A DNA stretch of 64,000 bases, from contig NC_080176.1 in NCBI RefSeq assembly GCF_950295315.1, forward strand, positions 37,716,189 through 37,780,188, written 5' to 3'. How positions within the stretch are numbered: the stretch's first letter is position 1; each line of letters starts with the position of its first letter. The notes beneath the pieces were generated by a model, which saw only the letters and a list, made by a program, of their open reading frames with translations, made no database searches and was not told where the DNA came from. Both the position numbers and the translations under genes were made by a program. This stretch comes from Erinaceus europaeus (Eukaryota > Chordata > Mammalia > Eulipotyphla > Erinaceidae). Of the stretch, positions 55,096 through 64,000 are shown in pieces.

Positions 55096-55470
55096 TAGCT
55101 CATTAAAAATGATAAGGTCATCTCTTTTGCTTCATCTTAGATGTAACTTGAAGAAATCATGGTGAGATAAACCAAAAATGAGAAGGGGAAAGAACATATC
55201 ATCTCACTAATAAGTGGAACTTAAGAAAAAAGGACAAGGAGAAAAAACAATGAAACTTGGGAGTGGGTGTGGTATATTGCACCAAAGCAAAGGGAATAAG
55301 GGGAGGGGAGGGGAGGATAGGTGTTGGGTCATGGTACAGGATGGTGGAATGGACTTAAGCTGGGAATTCGAGTATTCTGAAGACAATTATCCTGGAGAGA
55401 TGAGAAATTGTGTCCCTGGATCAACAGCTGTACTGTGAACTGTTATGCTCCACGAAAGGATAATAGAATA
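55096..55470 (+). mobile_element. LINE-1 3' end inside older L1
   Basis: CTCATTAAAAATGATAAGG, TTGCACCAAAGCAAAGGG, AGGATAATAGAATAAAG. Duplication AAAGAAATCATATAG / AAAGAAATCATACAG marks a separate later insertion. Confidence 0.82.
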
Positions 55471-56479
55471 AAGAAATCATACAGTTCGGTAATAAGAAAC
55501 CAAGCCAACCAATTAAAAAAAAAGTGAAAAATACATAGTTCTTTAAAAACTGATAGTTCACAGGCATGAAAAAAAAGTCTCACATGAAATCATTAGAGAA
55601 ATACACGTGTGACAATGGCCTATGTCAACAGAATAGGAAACAAGTGTTGGCAAGGATGTGGGGAAAAAGCAACCTTGGCATTACTGGTGGGAATGCAAAT
55701 TGGTGTAGACCCTGTGGAAAACAATATAGAGAATTCTTAACCAGAAAATGAAAATACTAGATGGCCCAGCAATACTACTCTTAGGAATATATTCAAATGA
55801 CATGACGAATTTAAAATGAGATATGTGTATCTCTATGTTGATGACTGCACTGTTAACAATAGCCAAAATATGGAAGCAACCTAAATGCTCATCAACAAAT
55901 GACTGAAGAAATAAATTATAGTATAGATATTCAATGGAATGTTATTCTGCAATTAAGAAAGATGAGATTGTATTATCTAGGGCAAAATGAATGAAACTGA
56001 AGGTGATTATACTAAATGAAATATAAAGAGGTAAAAGAAAACCACCAGATGGCTTCATTAATGTGTGTAATATACATAACTAAACCAAAGGAACTGGCAA
56101 AAAATAAACTGTAACCAAACTGTCTCTTAGACTTTTAAGACCTATAGTGGTTACAGGAGGGGAGGCACAAGACTTTGGTGACACAGAAACTGAATGGGTG
56201 TAAAACAATGCCCCTGAAGTCTCACACTGACAATTCTGTAAAACACTATTAAATTACTACTAATAAAAATATTTTAAAAGAAACAAGAATGTAAACTACA
56301 TAAAACTAAATGAAAAAAAATTAGGCCATACATCTAAATCTGTGGTTACCAGAAAGGTAATATAATACAAATTGAGTGAAAGGGGTTGTTAATTTTATGG
56401 TGGAAAACATTAGATTTTTTCTTCTTATAGTGATCATAGAATCATATATATAGATGTTGGTTTATAAGGATATACTCAT

Positions 56480-56690
56480 GAAACTATAATGTGATTTTTT
56501 TTTTTGGCTGTTTCTGGGGCTTATTCACTCTAGTATAACTTTTCCAGCTAGAAAGAGGCAGAGGCAGAGAGGCAGACAGTGAATGTGAAGGATCATAGCA
56601 TCAAAGCTTCCTTCAATGTAGTTGAGGAAAGTCTCTAACCTGGGCTGCACACATGACATCGATATTTTTTTTAAAAAAAAACAAATTACA
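56480..56690 (-). mobile_element. degraded short SINE, minus
   Basis: T run, GGCTGTTTCTGGGGC, AGGCAGAGGCAGAGAGGCAG, ending in A/T-rich DNA. Confidence 0.5.
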
Positions 56691-56726
56691 AACAGTTTCA
56701 TTAAAGGAGGAGGAGAAGGAAGAGAA

Positions 56727-56950
56727 GAAGAACCTGGACTGGAGTTGGTGTATTGCACCAAAGTAAAAGACTCTGGGGTGGGTGGGGGACAGAGTGCAGG
56801 TCCTGGAAAAGGATGACAGAGGACCTAGTAGGGGTTGTATTGTTATGTGGAAAATTGATAAATGTTATGCATGTACAAACTATTGTATTTACTATCAAAT
56901 GTAAAACATTAATCCCCCAATAAAGGAAAAATAATAATTAAAAAAAAAAG
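56727..56950 (+). mobile_element. LINE-1 3' UTR, heavily 5'-truncated
   Basis: GAACCTGGACTGGAGTTGGT to CATTAATCCCCCAATAAAGG and A tail; about 220 bp. Confidence 0.92.
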
Positions 56951-57788
56951 AAAAAAAGTATGGCTTTATCTAGTTACCGAAAAACTCACTGATCTTTACA
57001 TGAAAAGTATAGACAGACACTTTTGTTGAAAAGGGACAAATGCACATAAATCAGCACTACATGCACATTTTCCCAGTAAAACAATAATTGTGACAAATTG
57101 AGACCAAAATCATGGTGCAAAAATGGAGCAGGAGTTAACAGTCTACAGATACGAAACACATCAAAGTGATTTTGCAGAAGTTATTGGGCTGTGAGAAAAG
57201 TCATGGAACATTTTTTTTTTTGCATAGATAGATGGAAAAATACATTATGACTCTTCTGACAATCCAATAATTGGTAAGAGTGTCTCATAACAAGAGTGTG
57301 TTAGTCAATAACAGGATGTATCTGTTACTGGTAATTTGCTAAAATATTTTACTTTATGAATAACACCACTCACACAAGGTATTGTGTCTACAAACTTGTG
57401 CTGAAACCGGAGAACGCTAGTGTCTATTACATGTCACTAATTTGGGGCAATCTTAGTGACTAAATTATCCAGAGAATGAAAAGATACTATGTTATTAGAT
57501 AGTATAAAATGGGTATGTCCAACAAACTGTAGGTCTTAATGAACGTCTTTGTTTAAATGTAACTAAAATTGTATCAACAAGAAGGCAATATTTCCATCCA
57601 TTCTTAATAAAAGCAACAAGAAGATCAAATGACTAAAACTAAACTAGCATTGGGAGGTGGAGTCATAAAAAATGTATGATGAAAAAAAGGAACACAGCAT
57701 CAATTTCAAGCGGTAGTTCTTCCTTAACTGCCAGCTAAAGGATGAATGTTCTCCTAAGGCCATGGTTAATAAAATACACTTTGCTCTA

Positions 57789-57814
57789 GAGAGTCGGGTG
57801 GTAGTGCAGCGGGT
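57789..57814 (+). mobile_element. 26-nt tailless ERI SINE head with 19-bp duplication
   Basis: GAGAGTCGGGTGGTAGTGCA plus GCGGGT: the first bases of the ERI SINE up to just past box A, with no core and no A tail. It is bracketed by TAAAATACACTTTGCTCTA at 57770-57788 and 57815-57833, a perfect 19-bp direct repeat. Confidence 0.85.
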
Positions 57815-58013
57815 TAAAATACACTTTGCTCTATTTCTACAATTAAGGATGATGGTCTTCTCTTAGCTAAGTAGCAAAATTAGTTTAAATCCTTTCTTTT
57901 AAGGAATAACACAAAAATATGGGGGTGGGGGGGTGCAGACACAACTTTCTTTAGGAGCTCAAAAGTACTCTGCAACAAGAAGACAACAGTGTAACTGTTA
58001 AAGGCTACATTAC

Positions 58014-58170
58014 CTGTGCTTTTTGATGCCATTGGAGAGAGCATCTCCACTGCCGCAATCTTTTCCTTCCGACATTCTGTGTTTTCCACTGCTCAAATGC
58101 TCTTCTTCCTCTTCAGTGGAGTGTGTTGTCACTGCTTCCAGTCTACTCAGGGTACGTTCAGACTCAGAAT
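58014..58170 (-). CDS. OSBPL1A: OSBPL1A exon: ORP1L linker and ORP1S N-terminus
   Basis: 157 nt between a CCACAG acceptor and an AG/gtaatg donor. It begins with the last two bases of an Asp codon and reads SESERTLSRLEAV, an acidic Glu run, then MSEGKDCGSG...GIKKH, and ends with two bases of Arg. In ORP1L this is the low-complexity linker between the FFAT-containing region and the ORD. The Met at 58075-58073 is the start of ORP1S (residues 1-20 here), with a purine at -3. The strong acidic run and the exact phase match to the 29426-29501 exon make the assignment firm. The frame that opens with ATG at 58089 in the other register is a shadow. Confidence 0.94.
58073..58075 (-). promoter_or_regulatory. 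OSBPL1A: alternative start codon of the short isoform ORP1S
   Basis: The ATG lies in frame inside the exon at 58014-58170. Its context is CACAGAATGTCGG, with A at -3 and T at +4, which is adequate but not optimal. ORP1L reads through it as an internal Met. ORP1S uses it, as I recall from the human isoforms, and the resulting length (437 aa) fits the exon arithmetic. The ORP1S promoter and first exon were not identified in 58171-64000. Confidence 0.75.
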
Positions 58171-58717
58171 CTGTGGTAGAGCAGGTTCATAGTCAATGAA
58201 TTGTAACTTTGGTGTGAGGCCTCAGTAACAATGGCTATCTCCTTTAATGCATCAGGCTCTGAAACTTAAGGAGCCTGCTTTGTCCTTCAACAATCCATTC
58301 CATAACAACTTCCTCCTGGATTTCAGAGAACCTACATCCAGGAAAGCCAGAGTGGATTTATGAAGCAGATTTACTTGTATAAGCTTATATTTGAATACAT
58401 TTTACACATTAGAAGTGATTTCCAAAGACAATACAAGGTTTCTCCTACTTTCACTTTTATTTTCTTTCTCAAAAAATTGCCACTTTGACCTACAAAAGAA
58501 TTCAAACTTAAAAACCCCTGTATAAAGAAAAAGCTATAATGGTTATACTTCTGGAGACATTTAAATTACATTCACTATGACAGACACAAAAGCTATTTAA
58601 AAGGATAATTTTTAAATACTTTTTAAAAAATACTTCTTCAGGTATAACATTATTTAAATATTCAAGAGCTAACGCCCAAAGCGACTACATGAAATCTAAT
58701 TATCAGCTAGGTATTTT

Positions 58718-59011
58718 TTTATTAAAATTTTTAAAATTTTATTTATTTATTTATTCACCTTTTGTTTTCCTTGTTGTTTTATTGTTGCAGTTATTATCGA
58801 TGTCGTTGTTGGATAGGACAGAGAGAAATGGAGAGAGGAGGGGAAGACAGAGAAGAGGAGAGAAAGACAGACACCTGAAGACCTGCTTCACCGCCTGTGA
58901 AGCGACTCCCCTGCAGGTGGGGAGCCGGGGGCTCAAACCTGGATCTTTTTGCCAGTCCTTGAGTTTGGTGCCACCTGCGCTTAACCCACTGCGCTACCGC
59001 CCGACTCCCTT
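58718..59011 (-). mobile_element. hedgehog ERI SINE, short form
   Basis: CCTTTTGTTTTCCTTGTTG, GACACCTGAAGACCTGC, GGGGGCTCAAACCTGG, CACTGCGCTACCGCCCGACT. Duplication CAGCTAGGTATTTT / CAGTTAGGTATTTT (58704-58717, 59012-59025). Confidence 0.94.
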
Positions 59012-60464
59012 CAGTTAGGTATTTTAAAGGTAAGAATGGCATGTTCCCAACTGGCTATATATTCAGAATGAAGCCCTCTGCCTGTTTGGGAATAATACAA
59101 CTTATTTTTGTACAGTTCATTAATTTTCAGGCACATTTACATTCTTCCTCTCCAGTCAGCACCTTCAAGGTATTTTGTAAAGGTGCATCAGGACCAGGTG
59201 GTTAAAAGTTTTACGAATGACTCTGATAGTTGGTGAGAAAGGAAAGAAAGGACTTGAACCCAAGTTTTCTGTCTCCTCCTGTAATTACCTATGAATTTCA
59301 GCTCAAAGCAGTAGTCACTCAATCTCTAAGATGGTCACATTTAAATGGTACTTAAATGTGTACAAAAATGTAAATTCAGAGTAACTTCTAATTTCCTTCC
59401 TAAGCAGGTAATTATATGCTTCACTATCCTCTGCTCTGAAGAAACACACTTCACACACATGCAAGCAAACTTCCACAAATAAATCTACCCATCTGCTTAG
59501 TATGTATTATAGCTAAACTGCTCAGACAAAAAAAGTAATTTATTTTCCCCTTACTGTTTGTTAAGCCAAAATCATATAACCTTCTTTGTATCCCATTAGG
59601 CTGATAGCTGATAGCTGAGCCAGCATAGTTGCAGAATGGATAACACACCCTGAGCTATGAACTCTAGACTCCCCGACTGATAGATGTTTCTTGCAGAAAA
59701 GATTTTCAATCTTGACTAAGTTAATAACTTTACAGGGATTATAAATATAAATATACATACATATACATGCACATCCTTATGGATTTTAAATATAAATACA
59801 TATATATATACATATATATACATCCTTATTTACCTTAGAACAAAGAAACAGGTATTCAGATAATAAATTTAGACAGATAACTATTTTTGCATTGTCAGTT
59901 TGCCAGGCAGTCATCTTTAAAAACAAAAACAAAAAAAGCCTAAAAACTTTAAGACAGCCTAAACCATAATGGGGGCCAGTCACCTAGTTAAGGACATAAG
60001 TAATTATAAAAATGTGTAATTTTATGTGAAAATGACACTTTTTAAAAAAGTAAATCTAAGAGGAAAATCTAACACCATAAGACAAAAAGCAGGGTTCTAT
60101 TCTACAACTTTGAAATGCAGAACAACAAAACAATTTTGCTCTGCCTTAAAAAAAGACCAGTCTGGTTCAGGGAAATAGGTGTATGTACCAAACAGCCTTC
60201 AAAAATGGTGATAGTTTGTGTAGTTTAAGTACAATAAAGCAAAGAAGGGGTCAAATTGCGAGGGTGGGGAGGTATCAATTAAGTTCATACAGGAGAGCTG
60301 CCCCCAGAGGAAAAGCTTAGCAAATGAAAATGATGCTCAGTTGGAGGTAAGAGACAAATGTTTCTTGGACAATATCATGATCAAAACCTTAGTTAAAATT
60401 GTTCTTGGGGCAGTGGATAGAGATGGCATTTCCTTCTTGAACAATGTAAAATTTGTTCAAGATG

Positions 60465-60586
60465 GGTGGGTTATGGGGATTGGGTGTTGGGAATTGTGTG
60501 GAGTTGTACCCCTCCTACCTTATGCTTTTGTTCACTAATCCTTTCTTAAATAAAAAATTAAAAACAAAAAACAAAAAACAAAAAAA
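60465..60586 (+). mobile_element. family X retroposon, short 3' end
   Basis: GGATTGGGTGTTGGGAATTG, CCTCCTACCTTATGC, TTAAATAAA then a (CAAAAA)-rich tail. Perfect 17-bp duplication AAAATTTGTTCAAGATG (60448-60464, 60587-60603). Confidence 0.92.
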
Positions 60587-61852
60587 AAAATTTGTTCAAG
60601 ATGAAAAAAAAAAGAATTTAACAAGTCAAATGAAATATTTTTGTCTGCACTGGTTAGTATTATTTAAGAAACTAGTACTTTATAGTTTAGATGTCATGAA
60701 AACCAAGAAGACTAAGAACAAAACAAAACAAAATAAAAGGAAGAACCTTCGAGCACTTACCAAACATTGCAATGCAGCATAGGATGATGTGTTTACTATT
60801 TAAGAGAAACAAATCATAACACAGGGTTTGTCTACCTACAAAGAAAATTCTTAACATAAAAGCAGTTATATAGTAAATACTAAGCAAGAAGCTAGGCAGT
60901 TAAGAGTATCTACAAAGCAAAGACAGATATTTTCAAAACAAGATTCCCACTTAGTGAAGACTATATAAACACCTAGTACCTCCACTGATTTCATCCGTGG
61001 TGTGACTGACCTCAAGGAAGATGGCAGCACAGACTCCTGTCCTTAGCTAGTTGGACTTGACCCCTATTCTGATTCATCTCTCTTCTACTCCCTTTCTCCT
61101 TATCTCTTCACATTTCTCCCACCTTCAGTCATCTCCTATGTTAGTCCCACTATTCTTCCTTGTCTAGTTTAATGTGGCTATCCCCACTCTCCTTCTAAAG
61201 GGTTTTGACAGAGGTCACCAATTACCTCCACAATACAAAGTTCAATGGGTATTTTTCAATTATTATAGTGACTCATTCACTATATCTGGCAGTTTAATTG
61301 CCCCTCCCTTTATCACATGTTTGACTCCCAGGTGGGAGTCAAAGAACAGCAATACCTGGTATCTGTCCATGTGCTAGCAGAGGAAGATTACTGGGAACAA
61401 GAGGATGAATATAAGTCTGAATGGAGACACTGAGCTGCAAAGAAAGGGCCAGTTGACTTTACAGACTGAAGACTGGGTGCCTAGAAAGGGTTGCATGTGG
61501 TGGCAAGCTAAGCTGACAAGAAATGAGTGTAGGGTTGGAGGAAAAAGTTATAGGAGGAAAACTATCCCATGCAAAGAGAACAGCATAACCCAATGCAGGG
61601 AGAAAAGTAGCCAGCTAGATGTGAGTGGAAGAGTCAAGAAAGGTGTGGTGACAGTTGGTCAGGAATAAGACTGAGTGAGTCATGAAGAGTAGAGATCAGA
61701 GGCAAGGCAGTGGGGCAAAGATATAGGAAACAAAACTAAAAAGGAGGTAGTATGCCAACAAATGCTATGAGATTTTTTTTTGTGTACCTGCTAGAGGTAA
61801 ATCAGTTATCTCTAAGCATCCTAGCTTCTAAGTGAAAGAAGTAAACACAGGG

Positions 61853-61980
61853 TAGAGGGTAGACTACATAATGGTTATGCAAAAGGACTCTCTAACCTGA
61901 GGCTCCAAAGTTGCCAGGTTCAATCCCCCATACCACCATAAGCCAGAGCTGAATAGTGCTCTGGTAAAAAAAAAAAAAAA
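61853..61980 (+). mobile_element. short SINE, TAGACTACATAATGG type
   Basis: GGTAGACTACATAATGGTTA head, GCCAGGTTCAATCCCCC box B, AGAGCTGAATAGTGCTCTGG, A16 tail. Probable duplication AAACACA. Confidence 0.85.
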
Positions 61981-62717
61981 AGAAGGAAACACAATGAGTA
62001 TATACTTTACAGTACTAGTGAGATAAAAACTCATTGGTTAGGAACAAAAGCTCAGTTAATTCTAATACCAGGAACAGGAAGATGATCAATACAGTATAGA
62101 ATAACTTGAAATTTAATACCGAATAGCAGTAGTCACACCAATGTACCTATTTCTAGCATACCATTACATAAAGAGACCCATGGCTCTAGATATATTTGAA
62201 TACAAACATCTTTAGCTAAGTTCTACACAGGCAATTGCTACAATGGTGACTTACTGATAAAGGTAGAGACCAGCCATAGAAGAAAGTTGCTTTTGAAGAA
62301 ATGGTGCTGGAAAAAATAGGTTGAAACATGGAGAACAATGAAACTCAACCACTATACTACACCAAGCACAAAAGTAAATTCCAAATGGATCAAGAACATG
62401 GATGTTAGACCAGAAACTATCAAACTCTTAGAGGAAAATATTGGCAGAACACTTTGCCACTTAAAATTTAAAGGCATCGTCAGTGATACAAATCCAATTA
62501 CAAAGAAGGCTAAAACAAAAAATAAACCAATAGGACTGCATCACATTAAAAATCTTCTGCACAGGAAAAGAAACCATTACCCAAAGAGACTTACAGAATG
62601 GGAGAAGATCGTTACATGCCATACATCAGACAAGAGGCTAATAACCAAAAATATATAAAGAGCTCACCAAACTCAGAAATAAACAAAAGCAAATTACCTC
62701 ATCCAAAAATGGGGAGA

Positions 62718-63018
62718 CCATCAATGTGTCCTGGAGCTCTGCTTCCCCAGAGCCCCAACCTACTAGAGAAAGAGAGTGGCAGGCTGGGTGTATGGATCCT
62801 CCTATCAACGCCCATGTTCAGTGGGGAAGCAATTATAGAAGCCAGACCTTCCACCCTCTACACCCCACAATGACCTTGGGTCCATACTCCCAGAGGGTTA
62901 AAGAATGGGAAAGCTATCAGGTGAGGGGATGGGATACAGAGATCTGGTGGTGGGAACTGTGTGGAGTTGTACACCTCTTATCCTATGGTTTTGTAAGTGT
63001 TTCCTTTTCATAAAAATA
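62718..63018 (+). mobile_element. family X retroposon inside L1
   Basis: CAATGTGTCCTGGAGCTCTG to TCCTATGGTTTTGTAAG, then ATAAAAATAAA. Perfect 13-bp duplication AAAAATGGGGAGA (62705-62717, 63019-63031); the L1 sequence is continuous when it is removed. Confidence 0.94.
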
Positions 63019-63181
63019 AAAAATGGGGAGAGAGTATTAAAAAATATTCACTAAAAAAGAGATCTAAAAGGCCAATAAACATTTAAAAAAATGTTCCAAG
63101 TTACTGTCAGAGAAATAAAGACAACAATGAGATACCACTTCACTCTTGTGAGAATGTCATATATCAGAAAAGGTAGCAGCA

Positions 63182-63488
63182 GGAGTCCGGTGGTAGTGCA
63201 GCAGGTTAAGCACATGTGGCATAAAGCACAGGACCAGCATAAGGATCCTGGTTCGAGCCCTGACTCCCCACCTGCAGGGGAGTTGCATCATAGGCGGTAA
63301 AGCTGGTCTGCAGGTATCTATCTTTCTCTCCCCCTCTGTCTTCCCCTCCTCTCTACATTTCTCTCTGTCCTTTCCAACAATGACATCAATAACAACAACA
63401 ATAAAAAAAGGGCAACAAAAGGGAATAAATAAATATTTAAGAAAAAAAGATAAAAAAAAAACAAAAAAAAGAAAGGAAAGAAAAGAAA
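63182..63488 (+). mobile_element. hedgehog ERI SINE inside L1
   Basis: GGAGTCCGGTGGTAGTGCAG head, TGGTTCGAGCCCTGAC box B, CACCTGCAGGGGAGTTGC core, GGGCAACAAAAGGGAATAAA and an A/G-rich tail. Perfect 16-bp duplication AGAAAAGGTAGCAGCA (63166-63181, 63489-63504). Confidence 0.95.
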
Positions 63489-64000
63489 AGAAAAGGTAGC
63501 AGCAACAAATGCTGGAGAGGTTGGGACAAAGAAATCTTCCTGCACTGCTGGAGGGATTGAGAGTCTGGAGAACTCTCAGAAGGCTGGAAATGGACCTACC
63601 TTATGACCCTGCAATTCTTCTCCTGGGGATATATTCTAAGGAAGCAAACACACCCATCCAAAAAGATTTGTGTATACCTATGTTCATAGCAGCGCAATTT
63701 TTAATAGCCAAAACCTGGAAGCAACCCAGGTGTCCAACAACACATGAGTGGCTGAGTAAGTTGTAGTATACTATGATGGTATACTACTCAGCTATGAAAA
63801 ATGGTGATTTCACCTTCTTCACCCCATCTTGGATGGAGCTTGAAGGAATCATATTAATTGAGATAAGTTAGAAAGAGAAGGATGAATATGGGATTCAACC
63901 CACTCATACAAGTTGAAAAATAAGAACAGAAGGGAAAACACAAAGCAGAACTTGGACTGGAGTTGGTATACTGCACCAAAGTAAAGGACTCTGGGGTGGG

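Larger units (their letters stand above)
53370..56290 (+). mobile_element. old LINE-1 ORF2 with four later insertions
   Basis: Pieces of one older L1: 53370-53589 (TCTATCAAAATCCCAACAGC), 54237-54620, 54860-55095, 55475-56290 (GGCAAGGATGTGGGGAAAAA, AATATGGAAGCAACCTAAAT, GGTTACAGGAGGGGAGGC). Interrupted by a solo LTR, a family X scrap plus SINE, and a younger L1 3' end. Confidence 0.82.
29502..58013 (-). other. OSBPL1A intron, 28.5 kb
   Basis: The largest intron, holding most of the elements listed between these points. Stretches with nothing recognisable: 31100-31500, 32460-32728, 32790-32990, 33775-34760, 34990-35750, 36990-37635, 38266-40080, 40355-40830, 41860-42140, 43560-43880, 44190-45005, 45585-45905, 46190-47005, 48003-48284, 49241-50270, 50552-51075, 51378-52231, 52460-53160 and 56950-57769. 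Confidence 0.75.
2912..58170 (-). other. OSBPL1A: OSBPL1A (ORP1) locus, 11 internal coding exons
   Basis: Minus-strand gene for oxysterol-binding protein-related protein 1. The long form ORP1L sits on late endosomes and contacts ER VAP proteins; the short form ORP1S is cytosolic. Its ORD domain binds sterol or PI4P. The eleven exons splice to 1306 nt of open frame. Counting from the ORP1S ATG they give 1211 nt. Adding the missing last exon (about 103 nt including stop, from my memory of the human protein) gives exactly 437 codons plus stop, so no exon has gained or lost codons. Signatures seen are NPLLGETYE, EQVSHHPP and the C-terminal basic KRLEEKQRAARKNR. Introns run from 553 nt to 28.5 kb. 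The terminal exon lies left of position 1 and the upstream ORP1L exons lie right of 64000. Paralogues such as OSBPL2 share motifs, but the near-verbatim match is to OSBPL1A. Confidence 0.96.
58171..64000 (-). other. OSBPL1A upstream intron (partial)
   Basis: Runs off the right edge. Holds an ERI SINE, (TA)-rich DNA near 59745-59820, two family X copies, a short SINE and a LINE-1. 58171-58700, 59026-59740, 59825-60447, 60604-61850 and 61985-62280 show nothing named. No further ORP1L exon was found. Confidence 0.75.
62284..64000 (+). mobile_element. LINE-1 ORF2 3' region broken by two insertions, open at right edge
   Basis: GAAATGGTGCTGGAAAAAAT, CAAATGGATCAAGAACATGG and GGAAAATATTGGCAGAACAC run to 62717; it resumes 63032-63165 and again 63505-64000 (LAILLLGIYS-type segment, WKQPRCPTTHEWLSKL) and continues off the window. 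Interrupted by family X (62718-63018) and an ERI SINE (63182-63488). Confidence 0.93.

Noticed and set aside
60747..60782. Possible extra minus-strand OSBPL1A exon (acceptor AAATAG, donor G/gtaagt, correct phase)
   Set aside because: The translation (HIILCCIAMF) does not resemble ORP1L upstream of SESERTL, where an acidic FFAT-like segment is expected, so it looks like chance splice signals.
5843..63488. tRNA genes
   Set aside because: Many box A/box B pairs occur, but all are heads of SINEs with SINE cores and tails; no free-standing cloverleaf with acceptor stem was seen.

Overview
The window is mammalian nuclear DNA, almost certainly from a hedgehog (Erinaceidae). Three things point there: many copies of the hedgehog-type tRNA-derived SINE (heads reading like GAGTCGGGNGGTAGCGCAGC), hedgehog-style LINE-1 3' ends, and two fragments of a Vingi-type non-LTR retrotransposon, a clade I know from hedgehog genomes. 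There is no prokaryotic gene, operon, CRISPR array or plasmid/phage system. Nearly all open frames of 60-140 codons are chance frames in repeats or introns.

The one host gene is OSBPL1A (oxysterol-binding protein-related protein 1, ORP1), on the minus strand. I assembled eleven consecutive coding exons from sequence: 58014-58170, 29426-29501, 16797-16931, 15934-16031, 14934-15116, 11930-12037, 10901-10990, 9573-9699, 4681-4797, 3556-3679 and 2912-3002. All have GT donors and AG acceptors, all junction phases match, and there is no stop or frameshift. They encode the end of the ORP1L linker and almost the whole lipid-transfer (ORD) domain. The ATG that starts the short isoform ORP1S lies in the first of them. 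The last coding exon (about 33 residues) and the 3' UTR lie beyond the left edge. The ankyrin/PH/FFAT exons of ORP1L lie beyond the right edge.

The introns, about 97 percent of the window, are dense in transposons: about a dozen LINE-1 3' fragments (the longest at 17885-20008), about fifteen long hedgehog SINEs, many shorter tRNA-type SINEs, two solo LTRs (31876-32385 minus, 53590-54230 plus), two Vingi fragments (8633-9230 and about 25690-27266), and eight copies of an A-tailed, variably 5'-truncated retroposon family that I cannot name ('family X'). Many insertions keep readable target-site duplications, so the order of nesting can be worked out.

The most interesting items are: the Vingi copy at 25690-27266, rearranged as in twin priming; a 26-nt tailless SINE head at 57789-57814 with a 19-bp target duplication; family X; a solo LTR with three 64-bp U3 repeats and a 29-G tract; an intron made almost wholly of LINE-1; and the fact that family X and nearly all LINE-1 pieces lie antisense to OSBPL1A. 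I found no convincing undescribed multi-gene system.
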